The position numbers and the translations under genes were made by a program. A stretch of 64,000 nt of DNA from CAVQFD01 sp963724695 (GTDB taxonomy: Bacteria; Acidobacteriota; Vicinamibacteria; Vicinamibacterales; CAVVIG01): assembly GCA_963724695.1 (NCBI GenBank), contig CAVRVW010000003.1:62001-126000 (forward strand), in the 5' to 3' direction. Shown here one piece after another: positions 20,378 to 31,074 of the stretch. The number at the start of each line of letters is the position of its first letter. Positions within the stretch are counted from its first letter, which is position 1. The notes under the pieces are model-generated. The model was given only the letters and a program-made list of their open reading frames with translations. It was not told the origin of the DNA and did no database searches.

Positions 20378-22006
20378 GGCTGCGACCCCGCCGCCCGACG
20401 CTCCGTGGGCGCCTTCACGCTGTCGTCTCTTGAACTCGTGCGCCGCAAACGCCAGCTGGATCCCGGCCTTCTGGTCCGCGCCCGCCTTCAACAGCGCCGC
20501 GGCGGCCAGCGGCTTGCGATGGAACGTGGAACAACAAATTTCGTGGCCCTGCGCCACGAGCAGCGGCGTCTGATCCTGCCAGTCCGACCACATCGAGCCA
20601 CGCCCCGTTCGCCGCCAGCAGCTCGATCACGCGGGCCTGGTCGTGATACGCCGCGCCGTGCAGCGCGGTGTTGCCCCAGACTGTTCTGCGCGTTGAGATC
20701 GAGGCCGAGCTCCAGGCAGAGTTTGACGCGCCGCGATCTGGTCCAGTTCCTTCCACACGTGATAGCTGACGTTGGACGCCTGGGGCCGGCCAACGCCGGC
20801 GGCCAGCATCAGCGCGTTTTCCCCGCCCCGCGCCGTCAGGAACGGATCGGCCCCCGCGGCCAGCAGCATCCGCATGATTTCGAGTTCGCCATGCTTGGCG
20901 GCGGTCATGAACGGCGTCGACCCGATCTGGGTATACAGCCCGGACCCTGGATACAGGTTGACCCCGATCTCCAACGCCTCGATCAGCCGGTACGGCTTCG
21001 GCATGCGCTGGTTGACATCCGCGCCCCGGGCGATGAGCGCCTTCGCGATCGCCGTTTGCCCCAGGTAGCCGGCCACGTGCAGCGGCGCAAAGCCGGGGCC
21101 CGCCTTGTTCGGGTCCGCCCCGCGCTCCAGCAGGAACAGCGCCAGCGCCTCCTGGCGCCGAATCATCGCGAACTGCAGCGGCGTGAGCCCGTTCGGCGTC
21201 GCGCCGTCCACATCGACCCCGGCGTCCAGCAGCACGCGGACGGCCGCCGCATGCCCGTTGTTCACCGCAAAGAGCAGCGGCGTCATGCCCCCTTCGACCC
21301 GGTCCATGTCGCCGTCGCCGTCTTTGGGCCACAGAATCGTGATGACCGACCGGGTCTTGTCGGGACGCGCCATCGGCTTGCGGTCCGGCATGTAGTGCGC
21401 GTAGGGCGCCGGCACGGGCTTGGCGGTCGTCGCCGCGTTCTTGTCGGCGCCCACTTCCAGCAGCAGTTGGACCACGTCCGCGTGGCCCTCTGACGCGGCC
21501 CACATGAGCGGCGTCTGCTCGCGCGGCCCGATCTTCGCGTCCGCCGGGGCCCCGGCGCCCAGCAACAGCTTGACCGTGTCCGCCTTGCCGGTCCGGACCG
21601 CCAGCACGAGCGCCGTCTCGCCCGACGGGCGCGCCGTGTTCGGATCGGCCTTCGCCCGCAGCAGGCGATCGACCATCGCCGCGTGTCCGTTGACCGCCGC
21701 CAGCATGAGGGGCGTGACGCCCAACTCGTTCGCGGCGTTCACATCGGCGCCGGCGCGGATCAAGAGATCGACGGTGTCGAGATCGTCCACGTGGACGGCC
21801 CACGCCAGCGCGCTCACGCCATCGCCGCGTTTCGCGTTCACGTCGACGCGCTCTTTCAGCAGCCCTCGCACGGCCTCTGGATCCCGCCGTTGCACCGCTT
21901 CGAGGAGCCGCAGATCCGGGGCCGCGAACAGGCCGCTCGGGATTACCGTGGTGATGAGGCAGAGCACGGCTGCCCTCAGCATCCTCGTCCTCACTATCGT
22001 GCTCAT
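20374..22006 (-). CDS. Secreted ankyrin-repeat protein, second copy (three frameshifts)
   Basis: ATG at 22006 (an upstream GTG at 22009 is possible) preceded by AAGGAGAG. Signal peptide (MLRAAVLCLITTVIPSGLFAA), then ankyrin repeats: GVSALAWAVHVDDL, ELGVTPLMLAAVNGHAAMV, SGETALVLAVRTGKADTV, GGMTPLLFAVNNGHAAAV, GFAPLHVAGYLGQTAIA, GNTALHGAAYHDQARV. Frame changes near 20735, 20580 and 20433 interrupt the last 120 codons; after correction the protein ends in KAPTERRAAGSQP with TGA overlapping the PSD1 GTG. It matches the ankyrin protein at 3954 repeat for repeat (shared LGVTPLMLAAVNG) and heads the same three-gene order. Confidence 0.86.
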
Positions 22007-22159
22007 CACGCTCTCCTTACGAAGGCACGTCGCGCGTCGCCGCAGTACAGCTCGGAGAGCCGCCCCTCCAAACCCTGGTCAGAGCGTCGATCTGTACGCT
22101 CGCCGAGTGTTGCCCGCTCACCTCGAATTATCGGCTTTGTCAGAACGTCATTTGTCTCA

Positions 22160-22172
22160 GGATGTAACATCC
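22160..22172. promoter_or_regulatory. Perfect 13-bp palindrome in a divergent gap
   Basis: GGATGT-A-ACATCC lies in the 262-base gap between the second ankyrin operon (-) and the receptor at 22269 (+). It may be an operator; nothing else recognisable was seen in this gap. Confidence 0.3.
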
Positions 22173-22268
22173 AGACCGGGGCGGCGCCGCAGTAGAGAAT
22201 TGGCGCTAGAATCCCCCGTCTTCTAGTTCCGGACTCAGCGTTAAGGGCTGTCACATGGAGATTACGCA

Positions 22269-25200
22269 ATGAGAGCGCTCAAGGTAGTGGTTCTCGCCGG
22301 CGTCCTCAGCGTGCTGCTTCCAGCAGCCGCATTGGCACAGTCGGGCGCCATGGCAGGAGTGGTCAGGGACACGACCGGCGCCGTTCTACCAGGCGTCACC
22401 GTCGAGGCGGGCAGCCCGGCGCTGATCGAGAAAGTGAAGAGCACAATCACCGACGCGGAAGGTCAGTACCGCATTGAAGATCTCCGCCCCGGCACCTACT
22501 CCGTCACCTTCTCGCTCACCGGCTTCTCCAGCGTAAAGCGCGACGGACTCGAGCTGAGCCTTGGCGTGACGCTGCCAGTGAACGCCGAATTGCGGGTCGG
22601 CAGCGTCGAAGAGACAATCACCGTCACCGGCGCCAGCCCGGTCGTCGACGTCCAGAACTCGCGCACGCAGAGCGTGCTCACCCGGGCCACGCTGGACACC
22701 ATCCCGATCCCCAAGAACAACCAGTCGCTCGCACAACTCACGGTCGGCGTCTACCAGACCTCAGGGCCGATGAGCGACGTGGGCGGCGTGAAGGGCGAAA
22801 ACTACGCCGGCCTCGCGACGCACGGCGGTGCCGACGGGTTCACGCTGATGGACGGCATGCGCACGACGACGTCCACCAATTTCGTGACCAACAGCCGGTA
22901 TCAGCCGAACCAGTTTTCCGTGGCGGAAATGGTGCTCGACACCGGCGGCGTGTCCGCGGAGACCATGTCGGGTGGCGTCAACATCAATATCGTCGGCAAG
23001 GAGGGCGGCAACCGCTTCTCTGTCACGTTCAGCGGCGAGTACGCCGGCGAGAACATGCAGTCGAACAACCTGACCGATGAGCTCAGAGCGCGCGGACTCT
23101 CGAACGTGTCGGCGCTGCGCCATGTCTCGGACGTCGGCATTGGCGTAGGCGGCCCGATCCTGCAAGACAAGCTCTGGTTCTACACGGCCCACCGCAGTTG
23201 GGGCGGACTGTCCGAAGCCGCGGGCATCTACCAGAACGTCAACCAGGCAGCTCTCTCGCCGAGCGTGATCGCCGCCGGCGGGTTCAAGCCGTTTTTGGCC
23301 GACACGAGCAATCCCGGCCTGAACGACAACTACGCGCGCGACAGCAACGTCCGCACCACGTGGCAGGCGACATCAAAACAGCGGGTCTCCTTCTTTGCGG
23401 GCTTCCAGGACTACTGCCTCTGCCCGCTCACGTACGCGTTCGCGCCCGAGGCGGCGTACGGCTACCGGTTCCACCCGAACAACTTGATTCAGGCCACCTG
23501 GAGCTATCCGGTGACCTCGACACTCCTCCTCCAGGCCGGCTACACCAACCGCAACGAGCACCACATCGTCGAGAAGATCAACGGCACCGGCGATGCCATA
23601 TCGGTCGTCGAACAGACGCTCGGCACCTATGGCGCCGTGTGGAGCAGTTCGACCCTCCAGCGCGCGGCCTATGGCGATCACGGCCAGCAGGGTCAGAACT
23701 CGACGCGCGTCTCCCTGGCATATGTCACGGGCGCGCACAACTTCAAAGCCGGAGTGCAGACGTTCACGGGCCAGAACAACATCGGCGGCTTGAGCGTCAC
23801 GAACAATCAGCCGTACCAGTACATCCTGCGGAACGGCTCACCAGTCGGGCTCAACCTGGCCGCCTATCCCCACCAGCACGTGGCGAAGGTGAAGCTCGAC
23901 CTCGGCCTCTATGTCCAGGACCAGTGGACGACGAACCGGTGGACCATCAACGCCGGCCTTCGCTACGACAGCCTGAACGGGTACAACCCGGCGCAGTGCC
24001 GTCCGGCGGGAGAATTCCTCCCGGAGTTCTGCTTCGAGGAGCTGAAGAACGTGCCGAACTGGAAGGACATCTCACCGCGATTGGGCGTCGCGTACGACCT
24101 CTTCGGCAACGCGAAGACGGCATTGAAGGTGTCGGTGGGCCGGTACGTGAAGCCGGAAGCCACCGATATCGCGAACCGCACCAACGCGGCCAGCGCGATT
24201 GCCGCGGGCACGTCGCTGACCTGGACCGACCGCGACGCCGACTTCATACCAGATTGCGACCTGCACAATCCGAACGCCAACGGCGAATGCGGTCCGTACG
24301 ACAACCGCGCCTTCGGCACGAAGACCGCGACCACGGCGTTCGCACAAGACGTGCGGGAGGGCTGGCATGTGCGCCAGTTCAACTGGCAGACCGCCATCAG
24401 CATCCAGCATGAGCTCATGCCCGGCTTCGGCATCAACGTCGGCTACTTCAACACCCGGTGGGGCAACGGCGGGAGCGACACCTATCCCGGCGGCGGCGGC
24501 GACTGGGTGACCGACAATACGCTCGTGGTGCCCGGCGACTTCACCACTTTCTGCGCCACCGCGCCGACCGACCCGCGCCTGCCGGACGGCGGCGGCTATC
24601 AACTGTGCGGCTTGTACGACGTGGCGCCGGCCATGTTCGGCCGGGTGAGTAACCTCGTCAGCAACCCCAAGAACTTCTCGCCGACGCGCAAGAACATCTA
24701 CAACGGCGTCGACATGGCGTTCAACTACCGGTACGGACGCGGCGGCCTGCTTTACGGCGGCTTCGCCCTCGGCCGCAAGACCGTGGACCGCTGCGGTCTG
24801 CCAGAGCCCGGTACCGCCACGGCCTCGACAGCGGCCGACCCGGCGCAGTTCTGCTCCTACACCGTTCCGAACGAAGCGCTGGCGCAATTCAAGCTGTCGG
24901 GTTCGTATCCAATGTTCTGGGGCATCCAGCTGAGCGCGACATATGTCAACTCGCCGGGCATTCCCATCACCGCGACCTATGCCCTGCCGAACGCAGCGGC
25001 GAGCGCCGGCCTGGGCCGCAACCTCGCAGCGTGTGGCACCGCGGCAGTCTGCACGGCGGCGAAGACCATCGCGCTCATTCAGCCGTTTACGGAGTTCGAG
25101 AATCGGCTGACCAAGTTCGACATCCGAGTGGCGAAGACCTTCCCGGTCGACCGAGCTGAGAATTCAGCCGCGTCTGGATCTCTACAACCTGTTCAACTCG

Positions 25201-25305
25201 AATACGATTACGGCGATCAACACGACCTTCGGGCCAGCCTTCCGGCGTCCGCTCTCTATTCTCGACGGGCGCTTCGCGAAGATCGGCGTGCAGGTGGACT
25301 TCTAA
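22269..25305 (+). CDS. TonB-dependent receptor (Oar-like), nearly complete
   Basis: About 1012 residues. Signal peptide (MRALKVVVLAGVLSVLLPAAALAQ), carboxypeptidase-regulatory domain (about 28-115: GAVLPGVTVEAGSPALIEK, GQYRIEDLRPGTYSVTFSL), plug domain (about 120-260: ETITVTGASPVVDVQ; NINIVGKEGGNRFS) and a barrel. Barrel extracellular loops carry several paired Cys (NANGECGPYDNR, RCGLPEPGT, AACGTAAVCTAA). One indel near 25150 shifts the last 50 codons; corrected, it ends RLDLYNLFNSNT, then RFAKIGVQVDF and TAA. It starts opposite the ankyrin / PSD1 / DUF1552 operon and is the closest relative of the receptor at 1-1850, which sits beside the other such operon. It probably imports a bulky organic ligand; identity unknown. 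Confidence 0.93.
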
Positions 25306-25327
25306 ACCGCGATCGTCACCCGGGGCG

Positions 25328-25346
25328 GGGCAGCACGACGCTGCCC
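25328..25346. terminator. Bidirectional terminator hairpin
   Basis: A 7-bp stem GGGCAGC / GCTGCCC with loop ACGAC, in the 95-base gap between the receptor (+) and the methyltransferase-like gene (-). Confidence 0.55.
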
Positions 25347-25400
25347 TGCTCTCCGATCCTGCCCGCGCACGACCGCACACTCGCCCGCCAGGCTTTCGCG

Positions 25401-26826
25401 CTACTCCCGCTGATACCAGACCAGCCGATCGCCAAGCGGCGGCACCTCGAGATACACCACGTCGCTGAAGCCGATCGAGCCGATCGGCAACCCGGGCAAC
25501 TCGGCGACGGTCGTATTCGAGAGAAAGATGCCTCCAGGGCGCAACATGGCGGCGATGTTGGCGAGCGCGAGCGACTGCTCGAAGACATCGTAGTACACGA
25601 GGATATCGGTGGCGATGATGAGATCGAAGCGTTCGGCGGCCGGGAGGCCGGCGAGCCGCTGGGTCACGATGTTCACGTCGTGCGAGTCGAGAGCGGCGGC
25701 CACGCCAGGGCGTACCACGAGCGTGCGAACGTGGACGTCTTTCACCCCAGACGGCTGGGCACCTGCGGAAGACGGCGTGGCCACGCGATCGCCGAACGTC
25801 TCCCAGTACGACGCCAGCCTGGGCGTCCACGCAAGCCCCAGGTCCCGCACGAGCGTCAGCGGGTAGGCCGTTCCGCCGCGGCCGCGCTCAGCGGCACGCG
25901 CCATGTGCTCGTTGATGCGCGGGTTCACATCGAGCGTCGACAGACTTAGAGTCCGCGCTCGCCAGCCGATAGCGCGTGAGCGAGTCGATCACGGCAAACG
26001 GCTGAATCGTTTGCGGCGGGTAGAAGTCGAAGCCGTCACGCTTGTCGACGAAATCAAGGCCCGGTCCGACGATGGCCACGCGGCGGACCGTTCCCTCGCC
26101 GAGTGTGCCCGTGGCCGACAAGCCGTCCACCGCGCGTTCGATCCCGAAGCTGGAGAAAATCGAGGTATCGGTCGAGAGCCCACGCTCGCGGAACAGCGTG
26201 GTGCTAGCTGTCGCATCCGCCCCGGACGGGTTCAAGGCTCGGGCCGTTTCGACCGCCCGATCGATGCGCGCGACGTCCGCCGCCATGTGCGCCAACGACT
26301 CGCGCAGAAACCGCCTCGCGCCTGCGCGCCCGTCGTCGCGTGTGACGTCGAAGCCGTGGCGAACCAGCAGATCGCGGGTGAACAGCAGGCGTTGATTGTC
26401 ACCTGGCGACGCGGCGCCAGCGACGAGGTCGTCGATGCGTCCGTCGACCAGACGGTCGCGGTTCGTCGTGCCCGACAGTTGCGCGATCTCACGCTCGGTC
26501 GCGCGCGCTCGTGAGGTGAACGTCGTGCCGAAGAGGAGCAGGTTCAGCACCGACTCGTCGTCTCCAGCCAGGACGCGCGTGCGAATCGCCCGGTCGTGCG
26601 CGGCGATCCACGCCGGCCACACGGCCTCGACGTCTGAGGCGGCTGAGAGAGCCGGCGGGAGGAGCTCCTTCCGGAGAGCGCCGAGAATCGGCCGCGCCTC
26701 CGCGAATGGTATGCCGACCACGCGCACGCCAGACACCTGTGCCGACGAGCCCACTGCGTGGCCGAGCGCGACCAGTCCGGAGGCAAGAAGAACCACGAGC
26801 CGCCAGGGACGGTGGCCCAGGCTCAT
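25401..26826 (-). CDS. Secreted protein with a C-terminal methyltransferase-like domain (one frameshift)
   Basis: ATG at 26826 overlaps the M28 peptidase stop (TGATG). The N-terminus has a convincing signal peptide (RLVVLLASGLVALGHAVGSSAQ). The middle (about 35-280) is helical, with FTRDLLVRHGFDVTRDDG and a conserved region around the end of helix clusters. The C-terminal 190 residues look like a SAM-methyltransferase fold: ALDVNPRINEHMA-like acidic loop, then ERFDLIIATDILVYYDVFEQ and ANIAAMLRPGGIFLSN, ending DRLVWYQRE. The frame changes near 25945 by one base. A methyltransferase-type domain behind an export signal is unusual because SAM is cytoplasmic; the domain may be a non-methylating relative or the signal an uncleaved anchor. 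Function unknown. Confidence 0.75.
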
Positions 26827-28454
26827 CAGCGACCAGGAGACCACGGCCCCGCAGCGTCCCTGTCGGGAGGGGGCAAGGGCTTACGAGGCAACCGGTCGCG
26901 GTCCGTAGCGGCCTGGTAGGCCAGCCACGCGACGACGACGGCGTTGTGCGTGAGATCGCTCGCGTTCAACCGGTCGAACGTATCGAGATTCGAGTGCCGC
27001 ACCTCCGGGGAATTGCCGGGGTCCTGAATGAAGTCGAACGCAGGGAGGCCGACGGCATCGAAGGCACGATGGTCCCCTTCACGCGTGACCCGCGGGCTCA
27101 ATGTGGCGACGCCTCGGCTGCGGAGCGGCGCCAGCCAGCGCTCGAACACGGCTGCCGATGGCAGATTCCCCTGGAGGTAGAGACCGCGGATGGCTCCGGC
27201 GCCGCCGTCGAGCCCGAAGTAGGCGGACAGGAGGGCGTGCTCCGGGCGAACCTCCATGAAGGCGGGATCTGCGAAGTGCTGGGTCACGTACCAGCGTGCA
27301 CCCAGGTGGCCCTGTTCGCCGCCCGTCCAGAACATCGCTCGAATGGTTCGGCGGGGCCTGACGCCGGACGCCTTCAGAATCCGCATGGCCTCCAGCACGG
27401 CGGCGCAGCCGGCGGCGTTGTCGGTCGCTCCGGTGCCGCCGTGCGCCGAGTCGAAGTGGGCGCCGAGCATCACGACTTCCGCCGCGAGGTCTCCACCAGG
27501 AATCTCGGCGACGATGTTGAAGGAGTCGGGATCGGCCGTGTGGTAGTTGCTGGCGATCTCCATTTCGAGCGTGACCGCAATGCGCCGCTCGAGCAGCCGC
27601 ACGATCCGGTTGTATTGCTCGGTGGCGATCACGACCTGCGTGGCGACTTCGTCAGGCCACGGATAGAACCCCTGGCCGGCGAACGCCGACTCGTCACGGA
27701 GCCGGCCGTCGCCGACCACAACCGTACCGTTCCACCCTCCCGGTTCAATCAGGGCTGCGACGCCCTCATTCACAAAAAACGCCATCCGGCGGCGTGCAAA
27801 CTCGAGGGCAGTCCGATTGGTGGTCTGCGCCGGCGCCACCGCCGTCTCGGCGACCTCCGTCAGGGCGCGGAGGTCCGCATCGGACAACCGCGGACCTCCC
27901 ACGCGCGCGGGCGCGGCCGGCGTTGTGACAGCAGGAGCGACCAGCACGAATTGCCCCTTCAGCCTCCCCTTGTACGTCGCAAAGTCCTGCTCCCTGGCGA
28001 TGACGGCCAACGTCGCTGTGGCGACCACGGGCCCTTGGGTGCCGGGTGTCCACGCCTTGGGAAACGCCAGGAGAGGGAAGGGGGTGGGCGCCACCGCCAT
28101 GGCGACAAAGCGGTCCGTTGTCCATCCGGGCCCGAACGGGCCCCAGCGCTCGACGCGCGCGGACACCCCCCAACTTTTCAGCCGCTGGACGACGTAGTCG
28201 CCGGCGCCTCTAAGGTGCGGCGACCCGGTGAGGCGCGGACCGTAGACGTCCGTCAGATACGCCGCTGTTTCGAGCACATGTGAAGGGTCGGACGCCTCCT
28301 TCACGATGCGCGAATAGGCCTCGAGGTCGATGGCAGGGCTCTGTGCGCCGAGGGACGTGACCAACGCCGCCGCCAACGCAGTAACCCACAGCACAGAGCG
28401 CAGTAGGGGCGTAGCCGGCACGCCGGAGAGCGTAGCACAGCCCTTGGCGGCCAT
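26826..28454 (-). CDS. M28-family zinc metallopeptidase, secreted
   Basis: Starts considered are ATG at 28454 and GTG at 28421; both lead into the signal peptide LLRSVLWVTALAAALVTSLGAQ. The protein has an N-terminal helical cap (VLETAAYLTDVYGPRLTGSPHL), a PA-type inserted domain, and the M28 catalytic core: H and D of GAHFDSAHGGTGATDNAAG, E of WTGGEQGHLGARW, D of YFGLDGGAGA and the final H of VRHSNLDTFD. It probably cleaves short peptides as an aminopeptidase in the periplasm. Its stop overlaps the start of the methyltransferase-like gene, so the two are co-translated. No frameshift was seen. Confidence 0.92.
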   Translation of the reverse strand: MAAKGCATLSGVPATPLLRSVLWVTALAAALVTSLGAQSPAIDLEAYSRIVKEASDPSHVLETAAYLTDVYGPRLTGSPHLRGAGDYVVQRLKSWGVSARVERWGPFGPGWTTDRFVAMAVAPTPFPLLAFPKAWTPGTQGPVVATATLAVIAREQDFATYKGRLKGQFVLVAPAVTTPAAPARVGGPRLSDADLRALTEVAETAVAPAQTTNRTALEFARRRMAFFVNEGVAALIEPGGWNGTVVVGDGRLRDESAFAGQGFYPWPDEVATQVVIATEQYNRIVRLLERRIAVTLEMEIASNYHTADPDSFNIVAEIPGGDLAAEVVMLGAHFDSAHGGTGATDNAAGCAAVLEAMRILKASGVRPRRTIRAMFWTGGEQGHLGARWYVTQHFADPAFMEVRPEHALLSAYFGLDGGAGAIRGLYLQGNLPSAAVFERWLAPLRSRGVATLSPRVTREGDHRAFDAVGLPAFDFIQDPGNSPEVRHSNLDTFDRLNASDLTHNAVVVAWLAYQAATDRDRLPRKPLPPPDRDAAGPWSPGR

Positions 28455-28534
28455 CTGTCCCATGATATCGTTGGGCGCTGTAGGCGTTGGCACCGTGGGA
28501 CACGTTGCCCACAAGGCTTGTGGGTAGGAGGGAC

Positions 28535-29339
28535 ATGCTCGTCCACTCGTGTGGAATTTGGGCCTTCACCCTGGCCCTGGGGGTCGGGGGCACGGCGTGG
28601 CTCGGCGCGCAGTCGGCGCGCACGAATCCATTGGAGGGAAACGCCGACGCGGTGCGACGGGGCTCGCTTCTGTACCGTGCTCGCTGTGCAGGCTGCCATG
28701 GTCTCGATGCCCGCGGCGTCAGCGGCCCAGATTCTGACGGCCGTCCTTTCCGGCGGTCTCGGAGACGACAGGTTCTTTCGGACAGTCCGGAACGGCCAGG
28801 GCACGGACATGCCGCGGTTTGGCCCCGAGCAGACCGCGGACACGCAAGTCTGGGAGATTCTCACCCACTTGCGCAGCGTGTCGCGAGGCAGCAGCGGAGC
28901 GCCTCCGCGAGGGAACGCCGAGAACGGCAAGCGTGTTTTTCAGCAGCGATGTGCGAGCTGTCATCGCGTGGACGGCGCAGGGGGTGCGCTCGGCCCCGAC
29001 CTCTCGCGGATTGGAGCAGTCCGGTCGCCCTCCGCGCTCTCGGCGAAGGTCCGCGATCCGAACGCGGCGGCGCTGCCAGGTTACCGGCCCGCGACGCTCG
29101 TCCTCAGTGACGGCCAGCGCGTCCGCGGTGTCATCAAGAACGAAGATGCGTTCTCAGTCCAGATTATGGATCTGAGCCAGGAGATTCGAGGCTTTCTCAA
29201 GTCCGACCTTCGTGAGCTCGTCCGCGAGGACCGGTCGCCCATGCCCGTCTTCGGTCCGAACCAACTGAGCGACAGCGACCTCACCGATCTTGTTACTCAT
29301 CTCGCCGCTCTTCGACGAAGCGGCGCCTCAGCGCAATGA
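28535..29339 (+). CDS. Di-heme cytochrome c, partner of PQQ dehydrogenase (one frameshift)
   Basis: ATG at 28535 follows AGGAGG (28527-28532). Signal peptide (GIWAFTLALGVGGTAWLGAQ), then two cytochrome c domains with heme motifs CAGCH and CASCH, and a C-terminal region of about 90 residues (LVLSDGQRVRGVIKNEDAFSVQIMDL, then LREL and DLTDLVTHLAAL) typical of cytochromes linked to sugar or alcohol dehydrogenases. One base change near 28728 breaks the frame between LDARGVSGPD and LTAVLSGG. The stop overlaps the ATG of the PQQ dehydrogenase (ATGA), so it is the likely electron acceptor for that enzyme in the periplasm. Confidence 0.88.
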
Positions 29340-31015
29340 GGAGCTCATCGACTATGCGATCACCGGTCGAACTCGGCCTTCGAACCCTCGCCGCAGCGTG
29401 CCTCCTTGGCCTGACGCTGGCCGCGGGCACCGTCGTGGCGCAGCGGCCGAGCGCCAGCGTCACCTACGAGGACCTGCGCCAAGGGCTCAAGGATCCGACC
29501 AAGTGGCTGACGTTTTCGGGCGACTACAGCGGTCAGCGCCACAGCCCGCTCACGCAGATCACCCCGGAGAACGTCAAGCAGCTCGCCGCGCAGTGGACGT
29601 TCCAGACAGATACCCCGGGGAAGTTCGAGGCCACACCCATTGTTCTCGACGGTGTGATGTATGTGACCGGTGCCAACAACCTGGCCTGGGCGCTTGACGC
29701 GCGCACCGGGCGCGTGATCTGGCGCTACCGCCGCGAGTTGCCGGAGCCCATCGTCGTCTGCTGCGGGCGAGTCAATCGCGGCTTCGCGATCCTGGGCGAC
29801 CTGCTGTACATGTCGACGCTCGACGGGCACCTGCTGGCGATGGACCGCAAGACGGGCGCGATCGTGTGGGACGCCGTGCTTGGCGACTACAAGGCCGCGT
29901 ACGCGTCGACCGCCGCGCCGCTCGTCATCAAGGACAAAGTGCTCATCGGCATGGGCGGCGGTGAGTACGGCGTCCGAGGGTTCATCGACGCTTACGACGC
30001 CAAGACCGGGAAGCGCGCCTGGCGCTTCTACACGATTCCTGCCCCGGGTGAGCCAGGCAGCGAGACCTGGCCCGCGAACGGTGATGCCTGGAAAAACGGC
30101 GGTGGCGCGACCTGGCAGATTGGAAGCTACGACCCCGAGATGAACCTGGTTGTCTGGGGAACCGGCAACGCGGGGCCGCAGATGTACGGGGATGATCGAC
30201 CGGGCGACAACCTCTACACGGCATCCTTCGTCGCGCTCGACGCGGACACGGGAAAGCTCCGGTGGCACTACCAGTTCACGCCGCACGACGTGTGGGACTA
30301 TGACGCGACGCACGTGCCGGTGCTCGCAGACATCATGATCGGCGGCCAGCAGCGGAAGGTCGTCCTGAATGCCAACCGCAACGGCTTCTTCTACGTGCTC
30401 GATCGCGAGACGGGGAAGATGCTCCTCGGGAAGCCGTTCGCCAAGACGACCTGGGCGAAAGAAATCGCGGCGGATGGCCGCCCCAAGGTGCTGCCAAACA
30501 CGAACCCGAACGAGCACGGGGCGACCGTTTGCCCTGCCGTTGCTGGCGCCACCAATTTCATGACGCCCTCGTTCGACCCTAAGCTCGGCCTGCTGTTCGT
30601 GACGGCGCGGGAACAATGCATGACCTTCTACGCTTGGAAGGTCGACTACGTGCCGGGCGACAGCTTCCGCGGCGGCGCCGGCGTGGCTGTTGGCGGCAAC
30701 GAGGGGGGCTACGGTTCGCTGCGCGCCATCGATCCGTCGACGGGGACGCAACGCTGGGAGTTCGTGTACACGTCACCGACGAGCGCCGGCGTCACATCGA
30801 CCGCATCCGGTCTGGTCTTCGCGGGCGACAACGAAGGCAACTTCATCGCGTTCGACGCGCGCACCGGGAAGGATCTCTGGCACTATCAGACCGGATCGGG
30901 CATCTACGCGTCGGCGACCACCTACATGCTCGACGGGCGACAGTACGTGATCATTCCGTCCGGAGCGCTCCTGACCTGCCTTCGCCCTGCCGGAATCGGC
31001 CGTCAGGCCTGCTGA
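29336..31015 (+). CDS. PQQ-dependent alcohol dehydrogenase, lanthanide-type site
   Basis: 559 residues with a signal peptide and an eight-bladed PQQ propeller. Visible active-site features: the vicinal disulfide Cys142-Cys143 (VVCCGRVNRG), metal-binding E210 (GGGEYGVRG) and N278 (GTGNAGPQ), and catalytic D321 in HDVWDYDATH. An Asp two residues later (D323) is the residue that marks lanthanide-dependent enzymes (XoxF, ExaF/PedH types), where calcium enzymes have Ala, Ser or Thr. The gene follows its cytochrome with an ATGA overlap and is followed 59 bases later by a TonB-dependent receptor. No frameshift. The substrate is probably a primary alcohol or aldehyde; I cannot place it closer. Confidence 0.92.
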   Translation: MRSSSTMRSPVELGLRTLAAACLLGLTLAAGTVVAQRPSASVTYEDLRQGLKDPTKWLTFSGDYSGQRHSPLTQITPENVKQLAAQWTFQTDTPGKFEATPIVLDGVMYVTGANNLAWALDARTGRVIWRYRRELPEPIVVCCGRVNRGFAILGDLLYMSTLDGHLLAMDRKTGAIVWDAVLGDYKAAYASTAAPLVIKDKVLIGMGGGEYGVRGFIDAYDAKTGKRAWRFYTIPAPGEPGSETWPANGDAWKNGGGATWQIGSYDPEMNLVVWGTGNAGPQMYGDDRPGDNLYTASFVALDADTGKLRWHYQFTPHDVWDYDATHVPVLADIMIGGQQRKVVLNANRNGFFYVLDRETGKMLLGKPFAKTTWAKEIAADGRPKVLPNTNPNEHGATVCPAVAGATNFMTPSFDPKLGLLFVTAREQCMTFYAWKVDYVPGDSFRGGAGVAVGGNEGGYGSLRAIDPSTGTQRWEFVYTSPTSAGVTSTASGLVFAGDNEGNFIAFDARTGKDLWHYQTGSGIYASATTYMLDGRQYVIIPSGALLTCLRPAGIGRQAC

Positions 31016-31074
31016 CGGGAGGGCGATGCCCACTCTCGGCAACATCCTCGACGTCGTCGACGGCCAGCAGGCCC

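Noticed and set aside
18575..20593. Apparent in-frame fusion of ankyrin repeats to the PSD1 cytochrome
   Set aside because: The continuous frame results from an indel near 20433. In the corrected frame the ankyrin gene stops in a GTGA overlap with the PSD1 start, as at the related joint at 5573.
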